Positions 14,762 to 23,884 of a DNA stretch of 36,409 bases are shown in pieces. A model generated the notes under the pieces. It was given only the letters and a program-made list of their open reading frames with translations. It was not told where the DNA came from and searched no databases. Position numbers and translations under genes: made by a program. How positions within the stretch are numbered: the stretch's first letter is position 1; every line of letters begins with the position of its first letter. The stretch comes from an uncultured Lachnospiraceae bacterium (lineage in GTDB: Bacteria > Bacillota > Clostridia > Lachnospirales > Lachnospiraceae), in assembly GCA_902476265.1 (NCBI GenBank), contig CABSCP010000043.1, forward strand, positions 1 through 36,409. The letters are read 5' to 3'.

Positions 14762-15626
14762 AACATTGGAAAAAGCGGTGCGCAAAGCTCAGGCGGATGA
14801 AGAAACAGGGGCTGTTTTATATGCCTATCTGGCGGCAAAACAGAAGGACACAGCCAACCGCAATATATTTGAACAGATGGCAAAAGACGAAAAGAAACAT
14901 GCAGCAGTGTGGAAAACCGTCACCAAAGAAGAAATCAAACCCAGAGGCTTCCACATCTTCTGGCTGAAGCTTCTGACGGTACTCCTGGGCTTTACCTTCG
15001 TGGTGAAACGCATGCAGAAAGATGAACAGATCGGCGTAGATGCTTACGAAGAAATGAAACAGCAGCTGCCCCAGGCGGCAAAAATGCTGGAGGATGAACG
15101 GCGGCATGAAAAGGAACTTTACGGCATGCTGGATGAAGAACGGCTGCATTATGTGGGGGCCATGGTGCTGGGCTTAAACGATGCGCTGGTGGAACTCACG
15201 GGAGCCATCGCCGGCGTGACCTTCGCCCTTGCCAACACCCGTCTGGTGGCGATGACCGGCATTATTACGGGCATCTCGGCCACCCTGTCCATGGCGGCTT
15301 CCAACTACCTGGCGGAGCGGGCCGACGGCAACGAGAAAGCCCTGAAATCCAGCGCCTACACGGGGGCGGCCTACCTGGTCACCGTGGCCCTCCTGGTGCT
15401 GCCTTACCTGCTGTTTCCTACACAGATGTATGGGGCGGCCTTTTGCGTCATGATCGTGACGGTGCTGTTGATCATCCTGTTTTTCAACTACTACATCTCC
15501 GTGGCGAAAGAAGAACCGTTTTTGCGCCGGTTTGGGGAAATGGCGGTGATTTCCCTGTCGGTGGCGGTGATCTCCTTTGTGATCGGCATTATCGCAAAAA
15601 ACGTGCTGGGAATAGACACCCTGTAA
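14745..15626 (+). CDS. Ferritin-like domain fused to a VIT1/CCC1 iron/manganese transporter
   Basis: In this 293-residue fusion, residues 1-130 form a ferritin-like helical bundle with metal-ligand patterns EETGAVLYAYLA, DEKKHAAVW and EDERRHEKEL. Residues about 140-293 form a VIT1/CCC1 membrane domain: VGAMVLGLNDALVELTGAIA, ISATLSMAASNYLAERADG, then three hydrophobic helices. Relatives (MbfA-like erythrin-VIT proteins) export or sequester ferrous iron or manganese at the membrane. The start lies inside the end of the glycerate kinase gene, with GAGGAGGG just upstream. A strong terminator follows. Confidence 0.87.
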   Translation: MEKRDETLEKAVRKAQADEETGAVLYAYLAAKQKDTANRNIFEQMAKDEKKHAAVWKTVTKEEIKPRGFHIFWLKLLTVLLGFTFVVKRMQKDEQIGVDAYEEMKQQLPQAAKMLEDERRHEKELYGMLDEERLHYVGAMVLGLNDALVELTGAIAGVTFALANTRLVAMTGIITGISATLSMAASNYLAERADGNEKALKSSAYTGAAYLVTVALLVLPYLLFPTQMYGAAFCVMIVTVLLIILFFNYYISVAKEEPFLRRFGEMAVISLSVAVISFVIGIIAKNVLGIDTL

Positions 15627-15671
15627 AAGGACAAAAGCAAACGCTGCATCTGTGCATAAAGAAACCGGAAT

Positions 15672-15711
15672 ACCGGCAGACTGATCAAAAGAGTCTGCCG
15701 GTGTTTTTTTT
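15672..15711 (+). terminator. Intrinsic terminator after the VIT1-family gene
   Basis: ACCGGCAGACT (15672-15682) pairs perfectly with AGTCTGCCGGT (15692-15702), followed by G and eight T. It separates the glycerate kinase/iron transporter pair from the pentose-phosphate operon. Confidence 0.93.
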
Positions 15712-15741
15712 GACATTTCCCCCACAAAAACGAAGAAAGTA

Positions 15742-15777
15742 TTGACAAAACAAACTGTAACTAATATGATTACAGTA
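15742..15777 (+). promoter_or_regulatory. Consensus promoter with an overlapping dyad for the pentose-phosphate operon
   Basis: TTGACA (15742-15747) and TATGAT (15765-15770) are 17 bases apart. ACTGTAA (starting about 15754) and TTACAGT are inverted around the -10 with 9 bases between them, an ideal place for a repressor to block RNA polymerase. The regulator is not identified. The first gene starts at 15800 behind GGAAAGGCAGG. Confidence 0.8.
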
Positions 15778-15799
15778 TACGGAAAGGCAGGACAGCAAA

Positions 15800-16789
15800 A
15801 TGACGGAAACCGAAAAGAACAAACGGATGACAACAGGCTATATCGGCACATACGCCTCCCCGGAAAGCAAAGGCGTCTACCGGTTTACTTTTGACCGGGA
15901 AAGCGGGAGAATGACAGAACCCACGCTGCTTTATGAAGCGCCGGACGCAAAATGGATCTCCCTCCTGGGGAAAAGACTGGTTTTTCCTGTGAAAAGAGAG
16001 CGGGGGGCCGGCGTTTGTTTTCTGGACACAGAGGGACAAAGTGCCTGTGAAATACTGGAGGAAACCCACACCCCCTGCCATATCCTGCAGGAAGGCAAAT
16101 TCGTCTACACGGCAAACTACCACGACGGCACCGTGATGGTCTATGACACAGAAGGCAAAAAACCGGTGACGGTGTCGAGGATAGAAAACGGGAAAAAGGC
16201 CGGCTGCCACCAGATCCTCCTGCATGAAAACCTGTTGCTGGTGCCCTGCCTGGAACGGGACAAAATCTGCTTCTATGATCGGGAAAAAGACTTCGCCCGG
16301 GCCGGCGAAATCCCTTTCCCGAATGGAGCCGGACCCAGACACGGAACTTTTAACCGGGAACATACCGGATTGTATGTGGTCAGCGAACGGAGCAAAGAAC
16401 TCTTCTGCTACCGGGTGCGGGGAAAGGAGTTCACCCTGTATAAAACCCTGCATCTCCTGCCGGAGGGGGAGAAAAACGGGGCAGCGGCGGCAGTGCGTCT
16501 GACCGGAGACCAAAGCTTTCTTTACCTGTCGGTGAGGGGACAAGACCTGCTGATTTGTGTGGATATGCGGGGAGAAGAACCGACTCTGCTGCAATATGAA
16601 AAAAGCGGCGGCGTCCACCCCAGAGATTTTATTTTGAGCGGGGACGAACGCTTTATGCTGACGGCAAACAGGGAGGACGGCGCCATCGTCTGCCGGAAAC
16701 GGGACCGAAAAAGCGGACGGATTTTAGAAATCGTGAGCCGGATCCGACAGCCGGAATGCGTGTCCCTGGCTCTGGAACCGGAAAACTGA
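15800..16789 (+). CDS. pgl: Lactonase-family beta-propeller, probable 6-phosphogluconolactonase
   Basis: This 329-residue cytosolic protein belongs to the lactonase (YbhE-type) seven-bladed beta-propeller family. The YIGTYASPESKGVYRFTFD start, TPCHILQEGKFVYTANYHDG, GAGPRHGTFNREHTGLYVV and GGVHPRDFILSGDERFML are the recurring blade motifs (PRH and HPRDF) of that family. The enzyme hydrolyses 6-phosphogluconolactone to 6-phosphogluconate. The call is strengthened because gnd and zwf, the other two enzymes of the oxidative pentose-phosphate pathway, follow directly. It is the first gene of the operon behind the 15742 promoter. Confidence 0.85.
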   Translation: MTETEKNKRMTTGYIGTYASPESKGVYRFTFDRESGRMTEPTLLYEAPDAKWISLLGKRLVFPVKRERGAGVCFLDTEGQSACEILEETHTPCHILQEGKFVYTANYHDGTVMVYDTEGKKPVTVSRIENGKKAGCHQILLHENLLLVPCLERDKICFYDREKDFARAGEIPFPNGAGPRHGTFNREHTGLYVVSERSKELFCYRVRGKEFTLYKTLHLLPEGEKNGAAAAVRLTGDQSFLYLSVRGQDLLICVDMRGEEPTLLQYEKSGGVHPRDFILSGDERFMLTANREDGAIVCRKRDRKSGRILEIVSRIRQPECVSLALEPEN

Positions 16790-16817
16790 AAATAAGAGAA
16801 GAAAAGAGGAAAAATTT

Positions 16818-18242
16818 ATGCGGAAAACAGACATCGGCGTGATCGGACTGGCAGTGATGGGCAGAAGCCTGGCCTTAAACATGGCGGACCATGGATTTGT
16901 GGTGGGCGGCTATAATCGCAGCGGGGAAGTGACCAAAGCCCTGATGGCGGAACACCCCCATGAAAACCTGATCCCCTTTTATGACCTGGAACAACTGGCA
17001 CACTCCCAGCAGCGGCCCCGGAAATTTTTGATCATGGTAAAAGCGGGAAAAGCCGTGGACATGGTGATCGGACAGCTGCTCCCCTTCCTGGAAGAAGGAG
17101 ACATCATCATGGACGGCGGCAATTCCTTCTTTGAAGACACCAGAAGAAGGGAAAAAGAACTGAGGGAAAAAGGAATCTTCTATTTTGGCACCGGCGTATC
17201 CGGCGGGGAAAAAGGGGCCCGGTTCGGCCCGTCCATCATGCCCGGAGGCGACAAAACGGCCTACCGGCACATCGCCCCGATACTGGAAGCTGTCTCCGCC
17301 AAAGCGCAGGGAGAACCCTGCTGTGCCTACATGGGGCCGGACGGCGCGGGCCACTATGTGAAAATGGTCCATAACGGCATAGAATACGCGGACATGCAGC
17401 TGATCGCAGAAGCCTACCTGCTGCTCAAATACGCCGGCGGTTTTCAGAATGCAGAACTGGCGGACACCTTTGAAGAATGGAATCGGGGAGAACTAAGGAG
17501 CTACCTCATCGGGATCACGGCGGAAATATTCCGGGAAAAAGACGACTTCAAAGAAGGGGAACTGCTGGACTATATCAAAGACAGCGCGGGACAAAAGGGA
17601 ACGGGACGCTGGACCAGCCTGGAATCCTTACAGCGGGGCGTCAATGTCTCCATGATCACGGCCGCCTGCAACGCCAGAATCATGTCCAACCGGTCAGCGG
17701 AAAGAGCGGCGGCGAATGCCCTCTTCACAGCGCCCGAAACAAGGACAGTGACGGCGGCCTCCAAAAAAGAATTTGCCCTGCAGGTGCAAAAAGGACTGTA
17801 CGCGGCCAAAATCGCGGCCTATGCCCAGGGCTTTGACCTGCTTTCTGCTGCATCGGCAGAATATGGATGGGAACTGGATTACGGCAGGATCGCGGCCATA
17901 TTCCGGGCCGGCTGCATCATCCAGGCGGCGTTTCTGGATGACATCACAAAGGCATATGAAGACAAAGGACAGACGGGAAATCTGATGTTCAACCCTTTCT
18001 TTGTGAAAAAAATCAATGAAGGACAGGAAAGCCTGCGCAGCATTGTGAGCCGGGGAATCCTAAACGGCATCCCCCTTCCGGTTTTCTGCCAGGCGGTATC
18101 CTACCTGGACGCATTCCGGGCGGCGGCGCTGGGAGCGAACCTGATCCAGGCCCAGCGGGACTGTTTTGGAGCCCACACCTATGAACGGATCGACCGGGAA
18201 GGGACCTTCCACCACGACTGGAGGATGACAGATGAAAGATAA
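16818..18242 (+). CDS. gnd: 6-phosphogluconate dehydrogenase (decarboxylating)
   Basis: The full-length 474-residue enzyme has an N-terminal NADP-binding fold with IGVIGLAVMGRSLALNMADHG, MDGGNSFFEDTRRREKEL and GTGVSGGEKGARFGPSIMPGG. The catalytic YVKMVHNGIEYADMQLIAEAY follows with Lys182, and then the all-helical C-terminal domain (KGTGRWTSLESLQ, SNRSAER, NPFFV). It oxidizes 6-phosphogluconate to ribulose 5-phosphate and CO2, yielding NADPH. A GAGGAAAA site precedes the ATG 28 bases after pgl. It overlaps zwf by 11 bases. Confidence 0.96.
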   Translation: MRKTDIGVIGLAVMGRSLALNMADHGFVVGGYNRSGEVTKALMAEHPHENLIPFYDLEQLAHSQQRPRKFLIMVKAGKAVDMVIGQLLPFLEEGDIIMDGGNSFFEDTRRREKELREKGIFYFGTGVSGGEKGARFGPSIMPGGDKTAYRHIAPILEAVSAKAQGEPCCAYMGPDGAGHYVKMVHNGIEYADMQLIAEAYLLLKYAGGFQNAELADTFEEWNRGELRSYLIGITAEIFREKDDFKEGELLDYIKDSAGQKGTGRWTSLESLQRGVNVSMITAACNARIMSNRSAERAAANALFTAPETRTVTAASKKEFALQVQKGLYAAKIAAYAQGFDLLSAASAEYGWELDYGRIAAIFRAGCIIQAAFLDDITKAYEDKGQTGNLMFNPFFVKKINEGQESLRSIVSRGILNGIPLPVFCQAVSYLDAFRAAALGANLIQAQRDCFGAHTYERIDREGTFHHDWRMTDER

Positions 18243-19641
18243 CCTGATCTTTACCATTTTCGGGGGCACCGGAGACCTGACCTTCCGCAAACTGCTCCCC
18301 GCCTTTTATAACATGGAAATGACCAAAGGGGAAACCCTCTGCACCCGCATCGTGATCGTGGGCAGACGGGACTACACCAGTGAAAGCTACCGGCTGCTGG
18401 CTAAAGACTGGGTGGAAAAGTTCGCCAGACTCCGCTTCCGGGAAGAAACCTATGAACGGCTGGCCCAACGCATCCTCTACTACCGCATGGACTTCACCGA
18501 CGAAACCGCCTATGCCGGACTGGATGCCTTCATACAGACGCTGGGACAGGGACAGCGCATCTTTTATTTTGCGGTAGCGCCCCGTTTTTTCCCGGTGATC
18601 GTAAAAGGCTTACAACAGGTGAGGGGGGCCAGAGAGGGAAAAGTGGTGCTGGAAAAACCCTTCGGAGAAAATCTGGAAGCGGCAAAAGAACTGAATGAAG
18701 CCATGGAACGCTTCTTTACACCGGAACGGATCTACCGGATCGACCACTACCTGGGAAAAGAAATGGTGCGCAACATCCAGACCATTCGGTTTGCCAATCC
18801 CATTTTCAGCAACGTCTGGGACAGCGCCCACATCGCCTGCATCCAGATTTCCGCCATGGAAGAAGTGGGCGTGGAAACCAGAGGAGGCTACTACGACCAC
18901 AGCGGCGCGCTCAAGGATATGATGCAGAATCACCTCTTCCAGATTCTGTCCATCGTTGCCATGGAAAAGCCCGAAAACCGGGAACCGGAAGCCATGCACA
19001 AAGAACAGATGAAAGTGCTCCATTCTCTGACCCTGCCGGAAAACAGAAAAGACAGCATGGTGCTGGGACAATATGAAGGCTACCGGACGGAACCCTCCGT
19101 GAACCCGGCGTCCGAAACGGAGACCTATGCCGCGGTACGGCTCTTTGTGGACAATGACCGGTGGAGAGGAATGCCCTTCTACATCAGGACCGGGAAAAAA
19201 ATGAAAAAAAGGGAAATGCAGGTGGCCGTCATCTTCCGGCCCCCGGCTCCTGGAGTGGAACCGGATATCCTGAATATCCGGATACAGCCCACGGAGGGCA
19301 TCTACCTCCAGTTTAACATCAAACGCCCGGGAGAATCGGAAGAAATCATCCAGGCAAAAATGGATTTCTGCCAGAGCTGTGTGCTGGAACATCACGTGAA
19401 CACCCCGGAAGCCTACGAACGGCTGATCGGCGCTTGCATCCGGGGGGAAAGATCCTGGTTTTCCCAATGGGACCAGGTGGAAACCAGCTGGCGGTTTGTG
19501 GACGCCATGCGGGACGACTACCGGCAAAACCGGCTGCCGGTTTATCCCTATAAACCCGGCACAGGCGGACCGAAGGAAGCGGAAGAACTGCCCGAAAAAT
19601 ACGGATACGCCTGGTTTGAACATGAAGAAAACAACCGATAA
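18232..19641 (+). CDS. zwf: Glucose-6-phosphate 1-dehydrogenase
   Basis: This 469-residue enzyme has the cofactor-binding FTIFGGTGDLTFRKLLPAFYN at the N-terminus (the usual A/S after GDL is T), VVLEKPFGENLEAAKELN, and the substrate-binding and catalytic RIDHYLGKEMVRN with Asp171-His172. VGVETRGGYYDHSGALKDMM, MQNHLFQILS and YIRTGKKM follow. It oxidizes glucose 6-phosphate to 6-phosphogluconolactone with NADP. It is the last gene of the pgl-gnd-zwf operon; the start overlaps gnd and is likely translationally coupled. Together the three genes make the whole oxidative branch. Confidence 0.96.
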   Translation: MKDNLIFTIFGGTGDLTFRKLLPAFYNMEMTKGETLCTRIVIVGRRDYTSESYRLLAKDWVEKFARLRFREETYERLAQRILYYRMDFTDETAYAGLDAFIQTLGQGQRIFYFAVAPRFFPVIVKGLQQVRGAREGKVVLEKPFGENLEAAKELNEAMERFFTPERIYRIDHYLGKEMVRNIQTIRFANPIFSNVWDSAHIACIQISAMEEVGVETRGGYYDHSGALKDMMQNHLFQILSIVAMEKPENREPEAMHKEQMKVLHSLTLPENRKDSMVLGQYEGYRTEPSVNPASETETYAAVRLFVDNDRWRGMPFYIRTGKKMKKREMQVAVIFRPPAPGVEPDILNIRIQPTEGIYLQFNIKRPGESEEIIQAKMDFCQSCVLEHHVNTPEAYERLIGACIRGERSWFSQWDQVETSWRFVDAMRDDYRQNRLPVYPYKPGTGGPKEAEELPEKYGYAWFEHEENNR

Positions 19642-19650
19642 ACCCGGACA

Positions 19651-19692
19651 AAAAACATCTTTCTTTCCGACAGGAGGGGAAGATGTTTTTTT
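19651..19692 (+). terminator. Intrinsic terminator after zwf
   Basis: AAAAACATCTT (19651-19661) pairs perfectly with AAGATGTTTTT (19680-19690), followed by TT. The loop contains a chance AGGAGGGG. Confidence 0.88.
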
Positions 19693-19769
19693 AAAGTAGA
19701 AAGTACTAAAATAATGTGATAAGATAAACAAAAGAACGAACATCGGAGAGCGGACGATATAGGAATAAA

Positions 19770-21914
19770 ATGAAAAGAAAGAACATCATCCTGTCTGCGG
19801 CTGTACTGGCGGCTTTAATCCTCACAGCAGCGGCGATGCTGTATGAAACACAAAAAACCATATATCGGGAAAGCTCCGGACACCTAATGGAAATCTCCTA
19901 TCAGCTTTCGGGCAGATTTGCGGACCAGTGCGAAACCGGCTGGAATGTGCTGGATACCTTCACACAGGACTACCGGCTGCTCAGACAGGAGGGCAGCGGC
20001 GAAAGCGTGGCCCGTTTCCTGCAGGAATACCAGAAAACCTGGGGCTACTCCCACCTGTTCTTTATCGACGAAAACGGCGCCTTTCTCTATGAAACGGGGG
20101 AAAGGAACAAACTGCAGTTTGACAATTCCGGCAGCATATACCGGGTGATCATAGGGAAGGAAAAGGTGGTGGCGCCCGCCACGGACTATGACGGAACAGA
20201 AATGATCCTCTTTGCAAAACCCCTGGAACCCTTTTGGCTGGGCGGACAGAAAATAGCAGGAGCGGGCATCGCCTATGACGTACAATCCATGCTGGAAGAC
20301 CTCAACATCAATGCCTTCAGAGAATCCTGTGACGTATACCTTCTCAATGAAAACGGCATAACGGTGGCCCGCTCCATCCATGAGGGAGGCATCGATGCAT
20401 ATAACGTGGTCAGCGCGGTGGAGAAAGAGAACCCGAAGCTGGGAAATCTGGAAGCACAGATCCTTTCCCCAAACAGCGATGCGGTGATCGAAATCAAAGC
20501 CCGGGGAAAAGACACCTATCTAAGCTGCACCGATGCCGGAGTGGAGGGCTGGAAACAGCTCCTCATGGCTCCCGTGGATGTGGTGAACAATGAAATGCAC
20601 AGCTATACCCGGGTCACAGGAATCCTCACGGTAGTGCTCATTGTGCTGGTGGTGGCGGTAATCGTGGCGGCCCTCCGGTTTTTCTACAGAATCAACGCCG
20701 AAAGGAAACAAAAAGAAATAGAACTGGCCTACGAACACAAGGCGAATGAAGCCAAAAGCCGTTTTCTGGCCAATATGTCCCATGATATCCGGACACCGAT
20801 GAATGGCGTACTGGGAATGGCTGGCCTGGCGGCGGCCAACATCGATGACCGGGAGAAAGCGCTGGAATATATCGGGAAAATATTGATTTCCGGGAAATAC
20901 CTGATTTCTCTTATCAACGATATCCTGGACGTGTCCAAAATCAGCGAAGGCGCTTTTGAAATTTCTCCGAAACCCATGAACATGCGGGACTTCATCGACG
21001 ACATCAAAGTGGTGATAGAACCGCTTGCGGCGGATAAAAAACAACATTTCACCGTGCAGGCGGATATCCGGAACGAAAACGTGATCGGGGACAGCCTCCG
21101 GTTAAACCAGATCGGGATCAACATTCTTTCAAATGCGGTGAAATTCACGCCGGAGGGCGGAGAAATCTGTCTGACCATCACGGAAAACCCGGGAGCATCC
21201 GACGGATACGCCCGCTACCACATGGAATTTCGGGACAACGGCATCGGAATGAAAAAAGAGTTCCTGGGACGTATTTTTGAGAGCTTTGCGCGGGAAAAGG
21301 ATTCCACGGTAAACGCCATTGAAGGCAGCGGCCTGGGCATGTTTATCGTAAAGAACCTGGTCTCTTTGATGCAGGGGACCATACAGGTGGAAAGTGAACC
21401 GGGAAAAGGCACCTGCTTTACCGTGGACCTGGAACTTCGGATCAACACAGATACGATCCCGGAAAAAGACGAACACGAGACGGACAGAGCGGCGGCTATT
21501 GCCGGAAAGCGGATCCTGCTGGCCGAGGATAACCCCATCAACCGGGAAATTGCGGTGGAAATGCTGCAGGAAATGGGAGCGCTCATGACTACCGCTGAAA
21601 ACGGACAGGAAGCGGTGGAAATCTTTGCACAGAGCGAACCGGGATATTTTGATGTGATCCTGATGGACGTGATGATGCCGGTGATGGACGGCTATGAAGC
21701 CTGCCGGAGAATCCGGGAACTGGACCGGGAAGACGCTTTGACCGTCCCTGTGATCGCGATCACGGCAAACGTATTTCAGGAAGATATTGAGGAAGCCAAA
21801 AAAGCCGGGATGAATTCCCAAATGCCTAAACCTTTGGACTTCCATGCCCTGGACACACAGATTGGCAGTCTGACCCGTCAAAGAATGCGGGAAGAAAAGG
21901 AGAAAAGGAAATGA
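19770..21914 (+). CDS. Hybrid sensor histidine kinase with a C-terminal receiver
   Basis: The 714-residue membrane kinase has TM1 at about residues 5-23, an extracytoplasmic sensor of about 255 residues, and TM2 at about 282-305. HisKA follows with FLANMSHDIRTPMNGVLGM (phospho-acceptor His338), then HATPase_c with NILSNAVKFTPEGG and SGLGMFIVKNL. The receiver domain ILLAEDNPINREIAVEML carries the phospho-acceptor Asp633 in VILMDVMMPVMDGYEA and the conserved Lys in MPKPLD. No histidine phosphotransfer domain or separate response regulator is encoded nearby, so the output is unknown. The stop overlaps the next start as ATGA, coupling it to a solute-binding lipoprotein that may feed it its signal. 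A weak extended -10 (TGATAAGAT) lies at about 19717. Confidence 0.92.
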   Translation: MKRKNIILSAAVLAALILTAAAMLYETQKTIYRESSGHLMEISYQLSGRFADQCETGWNVLDTFTQDYRLLRQEGSGESVARFLQEYQKTWGYSHLFFIDENGAFLYETGERNKLQFDNSGSIYRVIIGKEKVVAPATDYDGTEMILFAKPLEPFWLGGQKIAGAGIAYDVQSMLEDLNINAFRESCDVYLLNENGITVARSIHEGGIDAYNVVSAVEKENPKLGNLEAQILSPNSDAVIEIKARGKDTYLSCTDAGVEGWKQLLMAPVDVVNNEMHSYTRVTGILTVVLIVLVVAVIVAALRFFYRINAERKQKEIELAYEHKANEAKSRFLANMSHDIRTPMNGVLGMAGLAAANIDDREKALEYIGKILISGKYLISLINDILDVSKISEGAFEISPKPMNMRDFIDDIKVVIEPLAADKKQHFTVQADIRNENVIGDSLRLNQIGINILSNAVKFTPEGGEICLTITENPGASDGYARYHMEFRDNGIGMKKEFLGRIFESFAREKDSTVNAIEGSGLGMFIVKNLVSLMQGTIQVESEPGKGTCFTVDLELRINTDTIPEKDEHETDRAAAIAGKRILLAEDNPINREIAVEMLQEMGALMTTAENGQEAVEIFAQSEPGYFDVILMDVMMPVMDGYEACRRIRELDREDALTVPVIAITANVFQEDIEEAKKAGMNSQMPKPLDFHALDTQIGSLTRQRMREEKEKRK

Positions 21915-23815
21915 AAAGGAAAAAAGGGCTGGAAGGGGCCGTCATCGCCTGTCTTACAGTGGCCCTGACAGGAGGCCTGTGCGCAGGATGCAGTCTCAGA
22001 AAAGAGGAGGAAAGCAGGATTTTTACCATCAATGGCTGCATGACGCGGTACGTTCCCCGGGACATCTTGGAACAGGTCAGAGAGGAATATCCGGATATGG
22101 AGATCCGGATGGACATGTACGGCGGCGGTAATTTTACGCTGGATGTGGCGGAGCGGATGGAGCATCATGATGTGCCGGACCTGTTTGTGACAACAAGAAA
22201 CGATATGGAGATGGATACCTTTGCGGATAATTTCCTGGATCTGTCCTCCTATGATGTGCTCAATAAGTATATCACCCAGGCCATAGATTCCATGAACATG
22301 GACGGCTCGGTTTATTTCATTCCCAATTTTACCAGTCTGCTGGGGATCATTTATGATAAGAATCTTTTTGAAGCACATGGGTGGAAAGAACCCCACAGCT
22401 ATGAGGAATTGGCAGAGCTGTGCAGACAGACGGAAAAAGCGGGCATAGAAGGCGCGGCAGCGCCCTGGGATGAGCCGGGCACATGCGCCAATATCCTTTC
22501 CTGCACTATGGCGGCAGACTTCATGTCCGGGCCGGAAGGGACGGAATGGTTTTATAATTTTGTCCGGGGAAAGGCAAAATGTGAGGGCGTGATCGAGCCT
22601 TATCTGGACAGCTATATGCAGTGGTATGAGGACGGAATTTTTGATCTGGAAGACAGCAGGGGACGGACGAAATTGAGAGAGGCATTTCTGGATGGGAAAA
22701 TCGCCATGTTTTTCGGACTGATCGGCAGTCTGCATCAGGATGAAACCCATGATTTCGGCCTGATCCCCTTTTTTAAGACGGGCACAGACGAAGCGTATTA
22801 TCCCACCGCAACCGCCGGCTATTTTGCCCTGAACAAACAGCTGGGAGAAAAGGGAAATGAAGACAAACTGGAGGTGGGCCTTCGGATTCTGGAACTTTTG
22901 AGCACTCCGGAGGGACAGAAGGAACTGATGCGGGGGGATGCCTGCTATTCCTTTTTAAAAGGGTATCAGGCGGATCTTTCCGGAGCGACAGCGGCATATG
23001 AGGATGTGGTGGAACAGAACCGTTTTGCGCCCATGGCTACGGACATGAACACCATGGCGTCCACTGCGGTGGAACTGAAAAAAATGGTACAGGGAGAGAT
23101 CACCCGGGAAGAGTATGTGAAACGCTGTGATCAGTATAAGGCAGAACAGGTTACAGAGGCCTGTGCCGGAGAATATCTGTTCACCGCGAAAGAGGATTTT
23201 ACGGAGGAACAGACAGGACAGTACTTTGCGGCGGCCATGCAGGATTATACCGGCGCGCAGCTTGCCATGGTATCTTCTCTGGTGAATGAAAAAGGAGAAT
23301 TCAGCAACCCCAAGACCGGTGTGGGCGAACGGTTTTATGCGGGAGATATCCATTCCTGGTCCATAAGCCGTTTTGTGAGACAGGCTATGGATGGAAGCAG
23401 CGGCTGGGCGAAAGTGTATACCGCAAAAATTTCAGGGGAAACGATTTACGATCTGCTGGAAAACGGGATCTGCTGGGAGCAGAATGATATTAAGGACCAG
23501 AATTATTATTTCTATGATAAAGCCGGAATGACGGCCCCTTTCTATTATCAGACTTCGGGGCTTGACGCTGAGTACACGGCGGATCATCAAATTGCGTCCG
23601 TACGGCTGGAGGACGGGACGCCTGTGAAAAAGGATGGCCTTTATACCATCGCCTATCTGAATGAAAACATACCGCAGCGATATCTTTCGGACGCTGCCAT
23701 GGTGGAAGAGGCGACGATCATGGAGATTGCCCAGGCATATGGGAAAACAGGAAAAAAGGGGTACCGGGACAGCCTGCCCCTTGAGCGGATGGCGGATAAA
23801 GTCGAAAAGAATTGA
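21911..23815 (+). CDS. Extracellular solute-binding lipoprotein with a 5'-nucleotidase C-terminal-like domain
   Basis: In this 634-residue protein, a lipoprotein signal peptide is followed by Cys27 (LCAGC), so it should be anchored outside the membrane. Residues about 35-420 look like a family-1 extracellular solute-binding protein (DLFVTTRNDMEMDTFADNFLDL, LLGIIYDKNLFEAHGWKEP, LREAFLDGKIAMFFGLIGS). The last 200 residues resemble the C-terminal domain of 5'-nucleotidases: GERFYAGDIHSWSISRFVRQ, YTAKISGETIYDLLENGICW, DGLYTIAYLNENIP. No ABC permease or ATPase is adjacent. Coupling to the upstream histidine kinase (ATGA) suggests a sensory partner rather than a transport role. The second-domain call is by motif resemblance only. 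Confidence 0.75.
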   Translation: MKRKKGLEGAVIACLTVALTGGLCAGCSLRKEEESRIFTINGCMTRYVPRDILEQVREEYPDMEIRMDMYGGGNFTLDVAERMEHHDVPDLFVTTRNDMEMDTFADNFLDLSSYDVLNKYITQAIDSMNMDGSVYFIPNFTSLLGIIYDKNLFEAHGWKEPHSYEELAELCRQTEKAGIEGAAAPWDEPGTCANILSCTMAADFMSGPEGTEWFYNFVRGKAKCEGVIEPYLDSYMQWYEDGIFDLEDSRGRTKLREAFLDGKIAMFFGLIGSLHQDETHDFGLIPFFKTGTDEAYYPTATAGYFALNKQLGEKGNEDKLEVGLRILELLSTPEGQKELMRGDACYSFLKGYQADLSGATAAYEDVVEQNRFAPMATDMNTMASTAVELKKMVQGEITREEYVKRCDQYKAEQVTEACAGEYLFTAKEDFTEEQTGQYFAAAMQDYTGAQLAMVSSLVNEKGEFSNPKTGVGERFYAGDIHSWSISRFVRQAMDGSSGWAKVYTAKISGETIYDLLENGICWEQNDIKDQNYYFYDKAGMTAPFYYQTSGLDAEYTADHQIASVRLEDGTPVKKDGLYTIAYLNENIPQRYLSDAAMVEEATIMEIAQAYGKTGKKGYRDSLPLERMADKVEKN

Positions 23816-23840
23816 AGAAATACAGATAAACTGGTACAAT
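23812..23840 (+). promoter_or_regulatory. Promoter for hflK-hflC
   Basis: TTGAAG (23812-23817), overlapping the preceding stop codon, and TACAAT (23835-23840) are 17 bases apart. The predicted start near 23847 coincides with the beginning of a hairpin leader. Confidence 0.65.
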
Positions 23841-23847
23841 GGTATCA

Positions 23848-23884
23848 TTGACGGCAGCAGGAGGCATAAATTCAAAGCCGTCAA
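23848..23884 (+). promoter_or_regulatory. Hairpin in the hflK leader
   Basis: TTGACGGC (23848-23855) pairs perfectly with GCCGTCAA (23877-23884). The 21-base loop contains AGGAGG with no start codon behind it. CGGTACCTTTTTT follows, so it may end the upstream transcript or attenuate hflK. Confidence 0.5.

Noticed and set aside
18610..19743. 377-codon minus-strand frame opposite zwf
   Set aside because: It mirrors the codon pattern of zwf (His/Phe/Gly-rich antisense) and runs through the zwf terminator.
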